64,000 bases of DNA from JBFMFR01 sp040752025 (GTDB lineage: Bacteria; Chloroflexota; Anaerolineae; Anaerolineales; UBA4823). The position numbers were made by a program, and so were the translations under genes. The notes beneath the pieces are model-generated. The model searched no databases, had not been told where the DNA came from, and was given only the letters and a program-made list of their open reading frames with translations. This document shows positions 59,107 through 64,000 of this stretch, in pieces. How positions within the stretch are numbered: the first letter of the stretch is position 1; each line of letters opens with the position of its first letter. The DNA is taken from positions 1 through 64,000 of the forward strand of contig JBFMFR010000015.1 in the NCBI GenBank assembly GCA_040752025.1, in the 5' to 3' direction.

Positions 59107-59857
59107 AAGCATGACCCATTACTTTGGGGGGTTGAGGGCTGTCTCTAACTATAATCTGAACGTCGAGCCAGGACAGCTCCGCGGGCTGATTGGGCCAAAT
59201 GGAGCGGGGAAAACAACGATTTTCAACCTGATCACTGGTATCTACCGCCCAACGGAAGGGAGGATCACTTTCGGAGGACGCGAGATTGTTGGTCTCCAGC
59301 CATATGAGATCGCTGCTCTGGGCCTGGCCCGGACTTTCCAGAATCTGCGCCTGTGGCGGCATATGACGGTGCTCGAGCATGTAAAAGTGGCGCGTTATTC
59401 GAAGATTGATTATGGCCTGGCGGGGGCTTTCTTTGGAACGCCAAAACGGAATGAGGAAGAAAGAACGAGCGAAAAAATTGCTCGAGAATTGTTGGAACTC
59501 GTGGGTGTAGCAGGTCTGGCGGACCAGATTGTAACCAACTTGCCTTATGGAGCGCAACGCCGGGTTGAGCTGGCCAGGGCGCTGGCGATCGAGCCGCAGG
59601 TCCTTTTCCTGGATGAGCCCACTGCGGGGATGAACCCAGAAGAATTAATCCAGATGATGGAGATTGTGCGTCGTGTTCATAGCCAACTAGGGATGGCTAT
59701 TTTTCTCATCGAACACCGGATGAAAATGGTGATGGATCTTTGCCAGGTGATTCAGACGCTTGTCTTTGGTGAGGTGGTTGCGGAAGGGACACCCGAGGAA
59801 ATACGCAACAACCCGGTTGTCATCGATGCGTATCTGGGCAAGGAGGTAGAGACCTGA
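59087..59857 (+). CDS. livG: Branched-chain amino acid ABC ATPase LivG
   Basis: A 256-aa ATPase. Walker A IGPNGAGKTTIFNLITG, LARTFQNLRLWRHMTVLEHV, a signature region LPYGAQRRVELARALA (LSGG replaced by LPYG, normal for LivG), Walker B LFLDEPTAGMNPEE and H-loop FLIEHRMKMVMDL. The start before PLLKVESM is chosen for the GAGGAGG site; 17 upstream in-frame codons lie within livM. Stop and livF start share one base (TGATG). Confidence 0.95.
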   Translation: MPLLKVESMTHYFGGLRAVSNYNLNVEPGQLRGLIGPNGAGKTTIFNLITGIYRPTEGRITFGGREIVGLQPYEIAALGLARTFQNLRLWRHMTVLEHVKVARYSKIDYGLAGAFFGTPKRNEEERTSEKIARELLELVGVAGLADQIVTNLPYGAQRRVELARALAIEPQVLFLDEPTAGMNPEELIQMMEIVRRVHSQLGMAIFLIEHRMKMVMDLCQVIQTLVFGEVVAEGTPEEIRNNPVVIDAYLGKEVET

Positions 59858-60570
59858 TGTTGCTTTCAGTTGAGAACCTTGAGGTTTCTTACGGCAGAAT
59901 CAAAGCTCTGCATGGGATTAGTTTCGAGGTAGATGAGGGCGAGATTGTGTGCATCATTGGGGCCAACGGGGCAGGCAAGAGCACAACGTTGAGGGCAGTA
60001 TCGCGATTGGTAACGGCAGACCCAAGCAGCCGACTGCGTTTTATGGGAGTGGACTTATCGAAATATTCTGCGGACAAAGTGGTCAGTGAGTTGGGGATTT
60101 CTCACGTGCCCGAGGGGCGGCGCCTGTTTGGTAATTTGACGGTGCTTGAGAACCTGCGGCTGGCTACTTTTGCTCGAAAGGATACTCAGCAGATTGAACG
60201 TGATCTGGAGCGAGTGTTTTCTATTTTCCATAGGCTGAAGGAGCGCATCAGCCAGAAAGCGGGCACATTGAGCGGCGGTGAGCAGCAAATGTTGGCCGTG
60301 GGCAGGGCACTGATGAGCGGCAGGAAGGTGATGTTGTTAGATGAGCCATCCATGGGACTCGCGCCGCTACTGATGAAAGCTGTTTTTGATGCGCTCAAGG
60401 AGATCAACCAGGAGGGGACAACGATACTCCTGGTAGAACAGAATGCCCGCATGGCATTGCAGTTCGCACAGCGTGGTTATGTATTGGAAAGCGGGAATTT
60501 GGTGCTGCAAGGCGCGTCTCAGGAGCTGCTCGTAAATCCTGATGTGAAGAGAGCTTACCTGGGCGGTTAG
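59857..60570 (+). CDS. livF: Branched-chain amino acid ABC ATPase LivF
   Basis: A 237-aa ATPase pairing with LivG. LLSVENLEVSYGRIKALHGISFEV, Walker A IGANGAGKSTTLRAVS, HVPEGRRLFGNLTVLENL, signature LSGGEQQMLAVGRALM, Walker B VMLLDEPSMGLAP and LVEQNARMAL are all canonical LivF motifs. Last gene of the operon, with an intrinsic terminator 34 bp downstream. Confidence 0.95.
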   Translation: MLLSVENLEVSYGRIKALHGISFEVDEGEIVCIIGANGAGKSTTLRAVSRLVTADPSSRLRFMGVDLSKYSADKVVSELGISHVPEGRRLFGNLTVLENLRLATFARKDTQQIERDLERVFSIFHRLKERISQKAGTLSGGEQQMLAVGRALMSGRKVMLLDEPSMGLAPLLMKAVFDALKEINQEGTTILLVEQNARMALQFAQRGYVLESGNLVLQGASQELLVNPDVKRAYLGG

Positions 60571-60603
60571 CCGGTATCCTTTGCCAACCGATCTGCGCGT
60601 GTA

Positions 60604-60634
60604 GAGCCCAGCCTGTTCTTCGCCGGGCTCTTTT
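60604..60634 (+). terminator. Intrinsic terminator of the liv operon
   Basis: A stem GAGCCC/GGGCTC with a 15-base interior that may add more pairs (AGC/GCC), followed by TTTT, between the convergent liv and alr genes. Confidence 0.75.
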
Positions 60635-60644
60635 GGCCTGAGGA

Positions 60645-61769
60645 TCAGTCGGAATTGAGATAAAGACGCGGCACGCGTGATCCGATGCCGCAGGTGACTT
60701 CGTAGTTGATAGTATGCCAATGCCGGGCAACCTGTTCGGCGCTTAAGTGCTCTTGCCCCTGGAAGCCGATCAACACGACCTCATCGCCGGCTTTGGCCTC
60801 GGGAACCTGATCCAGTTGTAGCATGATCTGATCCATGCACACCCGGCCGATCACGAGGACCCTGCACCCGCCGACGAGCGCCTGGTTGCCTGATGTGCGC
60901 CTGAAACCATCGGCGTAGCCGACCGGGACTGTGCCAATACGCTCTTGTACCTTTTGGGTAACGTACTCATGCCCGTAGCTGACGCCGCGCCCGGCGGGCA
61001 AGGTTTTTACCTGGCTGAGCACGGTTTTCCAGGTGAGGGCCGGACGGAAATCAGCCGGCAGGGGGCATTCGGCGGACGGGTGCAGCCCGTACATGGCGAT
61101 GCCGAGGCGCACCATGTCGAAGCTGGCGCTGGAACGCGTCAGGCTGGCGGCTGAATTGGCGGCATGCACCAGAGATGGATGGATGGCGAGTTCATCCAGG
61201 TTTTTCAGGACCTGCAGAAAGCGAGATGCTTGCAAGTCGGTTGTAGTCGGGTCGGTTTCATCGGCGCGAGCGAAATGGGTGAACAGGCCCTCGAAGAGTA
61301 CAGCCGGCGTATGCGCCAGCAGGCTGGCGAGTCCGGATGCGGTACCTGGCTGTACGCCCAGACGGCTCATGCCAGTATCTACTTTCAGGTGCAGCCTGGC
61401 TTTACTCCCAATGCGAGCGGCGATGGAAGCGGCCTGCTCGATTTGCTCCTGGCTCCATACGGTGATCGAAAATTGGTTTTGGATGGCCGGCTGTACCTGA
61501 GCGGGAGGAATGTAACCCAGGAGCAGAATTGGGCATTCAAGCCCGGCCTGGCGCAGTTCCAGGGCTTCTTCGATGCGAGCAACGCTGAGCCAGGTCGCGC
61601 CAGCGCGCAAGGCAGCCCGGGCCACTGGCAAAGCTCCGTGACCGTAGGCATTGGCTTTGACGATTGCCATTACCTGAACGTTGGTGTGAGCCTTTGTCAG
61701 GCGGACATTGTTTTCGATGGCTGCCAGATCTACTTCTGCCCAGGTAGATAAGGCCTGATGCGCGTTCAT
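60645..61769 (-). CDS. alr: Alanine racemase
   Basis: A 374-aa PLP enzyme making D-alanine for peptidoglycan. AIVKANAYGHGA carries the PLP lysine K38; the second base is Tyr265 in GRGVSYGHEYV. VDTGMSRLGV, HAANSAAS and VRLGIAMYGLHPS are family motifs, and VGYADGFRR with GRVCMDQIML complete the C-terminal barrel domain. Full length. It follows the OmpR-type regulator by 41 bp on the same strand and is convergent with the liv operon. Confidence 0.96.
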   Translation of the reverse strand: MNAHQALSTWAEVDLAAIENNVRLTKAHTNVQVMAIVKANAYGHGALPVARAALRAGATWLSVARIEEALELRQAGLECPILLLGYIPPAQVQPAIQNQFSITVWSQEQIEQAASIAARIGSKARLHLKVDTGMSRLGVQPGTASGLASLLAHTPAVLFEGLFTHFARADETDPTTTDLQASRFLQVLKNLDELAIHPSLVHAANSAASLTRSSASFDMVRLGIAMYGLHPSAECPLPADFRPALTWKTVLSQVKTLPAGRGVSYGHEYVTQKVQERIGTVPVGYADGFRRTSGNQALVGGCRVLVIGRVCMDQIMLQLDQVPEAKAGDEVVLIGFQGQEHLSAEQVARHWHTINYEVTCGIGSRVPRLYLNSD

Positions 61770-61810
61770 ACAAGTTGAAGGGAATTGGCCGACCGCTTCC
61801 GGCGATTTGG

Positions 61811-62548
61811 CTAGGTGTCTGAGTCTTCAGTTAAACGCTGGCGGCGGAAATCCACGAAACGGTAGCCGACCCCACGTTCAGTGAGAATATACTTGGGATT
61901 AGCAGGATCTTGCTCCAGTTTCTTGCGCAGGTAATTGATGTACAGCCGCACATAGTGGGGTTCGTCACGATACTCATAACCCCAAACTTTGGCCAGGAGT
62001 TGATCGTGTGAGATTACCCAGCCAGCGTTTTGTACCAGATGATACAGCAGACGGTATTCGGTCGGCCGGAGTTGAACCAACTTGCCATCTACCCATACTT
62101 CGCGCCGGTCGAAATCCAGCTTGAGGTGCTCGTCGACTTCGATGGGACCATGGGTGCTGACGCTGGTTGTCTCGGTGCGCCTGAGCACAGCCCGCACCCG
62201 GCTGACCAGTTCTCTTGGGCTAAAAGGCTTGGTAATGTAATCATCGGCGCCCAGTTCTAAGCCGCGGACGCGGTCATCCTCTTCGCCTTTTGCAGTCAGC
62301 ATGATTACAGGCACTGAACTGACTTCGCGGATGATCTTGAGTACTTCGAAGCCGTCCAGGTCGGGCATCATCACATCGAGGAGAACCAGGTCGGGCAGGT
62401 TACTGCGAACTTTGTTGATCGCCTGTGAGCCATTATAGGCTTCGATGACGCGAAAACCGTCATGTTCCAGGTTGAGACGGATGAAACGCACCATGCGTTC
62501 TTCATCATCGACTACCAGGATGCGCCGATCTTTGAGGCGGTTGTCCAT
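61811..62548 (-). CDS. OmpR/PhoB-type response regulator
   Basis: A 245-aa regulator with receiver domain (ILVVDDEERMVRFIRL, phospho-acceptor Asp58 in LVLLDVMMPDLDGFEV, VIMLTAKGEEDDR, DDYITKPFSPRELVSRV) and winged helix (LRPTEYRLLYHLVQNAGWVISHDQLLAKVWGYEY, YVRLYINYLRKKLEQD). The start is the ATG before DNRLKDRR; a GTG 12 bp upstream is also possible. No sensor kinase is adjacent. Co-directional with the FHA and VWA-type genes upstream and with alr downstream. Confidence 0.94.
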   Translation of the reverse strand: MDNRLKDRRILVVDDEERMVRFIRLNLEHDGFRVIEAYNGSQAINKVRSNLPDLVLLDVMMPDLDGFEVLKIIREVSSVPVIMLTAKGEEDDRVRGLELGADDYITKPFSPRELVSRVRAVLRRTETTSVSTHGPIEVDEHLKLDFDRREVWVDGKLVQLRPTEYRLLYHLVQNAGWVISHDQLLAKVWGYEYRDEPHYVRLYINYLRKKLEQDPANPKYILTERGVGYRFVDFRRQRLTEDSDT

Positions 62549-62573
62549 ATTGAGTGTCACTCCCGTATGCTAC

Positions 62574-62816
62574 TCACTCACGCACGAAGCCGATGATGGC
62601 TTCTTCCTCTTCAGAAGTAATCACCTCGATGAAGTTGAGTTTTTCGACAGGCCAATAAACCATGACGGCATTGTCTGCCAGGTAATGCAAATCTTTGCCA
62701 TCTACACGGCGAGGGTTTCTTACCACCACCATGGTATCGGTTACGGTCGGAAGCTCTTCAACTTCGCCGGCAACCGGGTCAGTGTTTTGGATGTGAAGGA
62801 TCAGTGTATGTGGCAT
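62574..62816 (-). CDS. Small conserved hypothetical protein
   Basis: An 80-aa acidic beta-rich protein that I do not recognise (TLILHIQNTDPVAGEVEELP, DTMVVVRNPRRVDGKDLHYL, EEAIIGFVRE). No signal peptide, TM helix or metal motif. It sits three bases after the FHA gene stop and 25 bp before the response regulator start, so it is part of that operon. Possibly a small partner of the FHA or VWA-type protein. Confidence 0.6.
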   Translation of the reverse strand: MPHTLILHIQNTDPVAGEVEELPTVTDTMVVVRNPRRVDGKDLHYLADNAVMVYWPVEKLNFIEVITSEEEEAIIGFVRE

Positions 62817-62819
62817 GGA

Positions 62820-63359
62820 TCAGCCTCCGTTCTCTTTCGCTTGAAACAGCACCTGGATTTTGAGCTTTCCCAAAGTGAGAATATCACCATTTCTGAGGGG
62901 ATTGGGGATATGGGATGAGATTTTACGCCCATTCACTCGAGTGCCATTTGCAGAACCCAAATCGGTGATGGAGACAGCCGTTTCTCCGACTTTAATGGCC
63001 GCATGCATGCGCGAAACGCCAGCTTCGTAGGCTTTATAGGGGGATAGATCAATATCCGGGAGGACTGGCTGCCCCTCGCTGACACGGCCCAGGGTAAGCT
63101 CATCGAAACTGGTCAGTTCGAGTACATCCCCACTATTGACAATATTCAAAGTGACTTTACCCTTCAAAGTGCCTGAAGTTGAGCGCTCAAGGGGTTCCTG
63201 GGTTTTGGGCTCTCGAAGCGATTGGGGGAAATCTTTTGTGGATACCTGTTTTATGACTGAAGTTGGGATGCCTTCATCAAAAATTAATTGCGCGCCGCAT
63301 TCGCTGCAAAACAGGGCGCCAACCATTTCTTTGTGAAGACAATTGTGACACAGAATCAT
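62820..63359 (-). CDS. Zinc-ribbon plus FHA domain protein
   Basis: A 179-aa protein. The N-terminal zinc ribbon has C4, C7, C18 and C21 (CHNCLHKE, CSECGAQ). After a linker with many Ser/Thr residues comes an FHA domain (about 88-172): LTLGRVSE, GVSRMHAAIKV and LGSANGTRVNGRKI are the phosphothreonine-binding Gly-Arg, Ser-Arg-x-His and Asn-Gly-Thr motifs. FHA proteins read Ser/Thr-kinase products, and two such kinases lie elsewhere in the window. The start overlaps the upstream VWA-type gene's stop (ATGA). Confidence 0.88.
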   Translation of the reverse strand: MILCHNCLHKEMVGALFCSECGAQLIFDEGIPTSVIKQVSTKDFPQSLREPKTQEPLERSTSGTLKGKVTLNIVNSGDVLELTSFDELTLGRVSEGQPVLPDIDLSPYKAYEAGVSRMHAAIKVGETAVSITDLGSANGTRVNGRKISSHIPNPLRNGDILTLGKLKIQVLFQAKENGG

Positions 63360-64000
63360 AAATTTTCGCTTTCCGTGGATTCTGGTAAAAGCAATGAGCG
63401 CGTGCCGTATTTTATTCTTTTCTCGCCTTCTGGGCTGAATGCGTGGGTGCGCTGGATGCGTTCGGCTTCGATCAGGGCAGTTTGAGCCAGTTCGCGCTCG
63501 CCTACTGAAATCAACTGGGTTGCCAGGCGCTGTAAGCGCAGGCTGGCTTCTTGAACGTTGCCGGCGTTAACATCTCTGCGGGCTTTTTCCTGCATTTTAT
63601 ACAAGGTGATCTGCGATAGAGCGTGAAAGATGGGTTGTGGCGGCAGGTCGGTGGCTTGTGTATCACCGGTCAACCGGGTGATTTGGAACGGAATTTTACT
63701 GGATAGCATTGCGGTAGCGATTGGCTGAAAAGCCAACTCGCCATAGGCAATTTTGACTCGGGTGGTATCTTCAGGTATTGGCTCGATGATGAATTCCAGT
63801 AAGATAGATAGCTTAGCATCTTTAGGAATACTGCCCAGGTGTATTTGATGCCCGGTGGGCAAAGTTGCTGCATCAGGTTGTAATCTGAAGACCGATTGCA
63901 AGGATGCACTTGAATCAACCTTTAGATTTAAACTCACCTGTTCGGCAAAGATTCGGCTGAGTTGGGAGAATTTATCATTGAGAAAATTGCGGATATCTTT
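63356..64000 (-). CDS. C-terminal part of a probable VWA-domain protein (cut by window edge)
   Basis: The frame stays open to the right edge, so only the last 214 or so residues are seen. The visible part has a beta domain (VSLNLKVDSSASLQSVFRLQ, GSIPKDAKLSILLEFIIEPI, RVKIAYGELAFQP) and a helical tail with a TPR-like arrangement (ALSQITLYKMQEKARRDVNAG, EASLRLQRLATQLISVGERELAQTALIEAERI). This is the layout that follows the VWA domain in chloride-channel-like or FHA-linked VWA proteins, but the VWA domain itself is outside the window. Coupled to the FHA gene by a 4-bp overlap. Confidence 0.6.
   Translation of the reverse strand, partial: KDIRNFLNDKFSQLSRIFAEQVSLNLKVDSSASLQSVFRLQPDAATLPTGHQIHLGSIPKDAKLSILLEFIIEPIPEDTTRVKIAYGELAFQPIATAMLSSKIPFQITRLTGDTQATDLPPQPIFHALSQITLYKMQEKARRDVNAGNVQEASLRLQRLATQLISVGERELAQTALIEAERIQRTHAFSPEGEKRIKYGTRSLLLPESTESENL

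Overview
The window looks like a chromosomal segment of a moderately GC-rich bacterium with a Gram-positive-like (monoderm) gene content. Family composition best fits the phylum Chloroflexota, probably class Anaerolineae: Thr/Pro- and Ala/Gln-rich lipoproteins with jelly-roll-like C-termini, a membrane-anchored baseplate-J-like protein beside ruvX, eukaryotic-type Ser/Thr kinases, STAND-like ATPases, and a recG/fakA/asp23 block. This assignment is inferred from gene families, not from a marker-gene tree. I found no rRNA, tRNA, CRISPR array, insertion sequence or prophage. Most genes up to about 52 kb lie on the minus strand.

Layout. 0.1-2 kb: two small lipoprotein genes. 2-17.5 kb, minus strand: alaS at the upstream end, then two paralogous polytopic GT-C-like membrane proteins, a GT2 glycosyltransferase, a WecD-like acetyltransferase and a WecE-like sugar aminotransferase (together a surface-glycan module). 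These are followed by a two-TM protein, a baseplate-J-like membrane protein, ruvX, mltG, a histidine phosphatase and a DUF692 enzyme. 17.6-20 kb, plus: a membrane spermidine-synthase-like protein and a DUF1461 membrane protein. 20-23 kb: three secreted lipoproteins. 23-28 kb: gpmA, an orphan UgpC/MsmK-type sugar ABC ATPase, mutS, an acetyltransferase and an XRE regulator with a palindromic operator candidate. 29-35 kb: an operon of a DUF3786 protein, two lipoproteins, an unknown protein and a MacB/LolD-type ABC pair. 35-36 kb: a short S1-domain protein behind a perfect consensus promoter.

36.3-43.8 kb is the most unusual part. Three co-directional genes encode a 1321-aa membrane sensor (multi-TM, GAF, beta domain, P-loop ATPase), a fusion of the same ATPase type to a Ser/Thr kinase, and a membrane protein with a bactofilin-like repeat domain. 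I read it as a candidate signalling system.

44-51 kb is a housekeeping block: a DivIVA/AtpF-like coiled-coil protein, coaD, recG, a DegV/FakB protein, FakA and Asp23, divergent from rpmB. It resembles the Firmicutes rpmB-yloU-yloV-recG neighbourhood. 51-55 kb: a Ser/Thr kinase with an HCD catalytic loop, a Ca2+/H+ antiporter, an SH3-like protein, a DUF971 protein and a NarL-type regulator. 55-60.6 kb: a branched-chain amino acid (Liv-type) ABC operon behind a structured untranslated leader ending in an intrinsic terminator. 60.6-64 kb: alr, an OmpR-type regulator, a small unknown protein, an FHA protein and the C-terminal part of a probable VWA-type protein cut by the window edge. Two kinases plus an FHA phosphothreonine reader suggest that Ser/Thr phosphorylation is an active theme in this genome.
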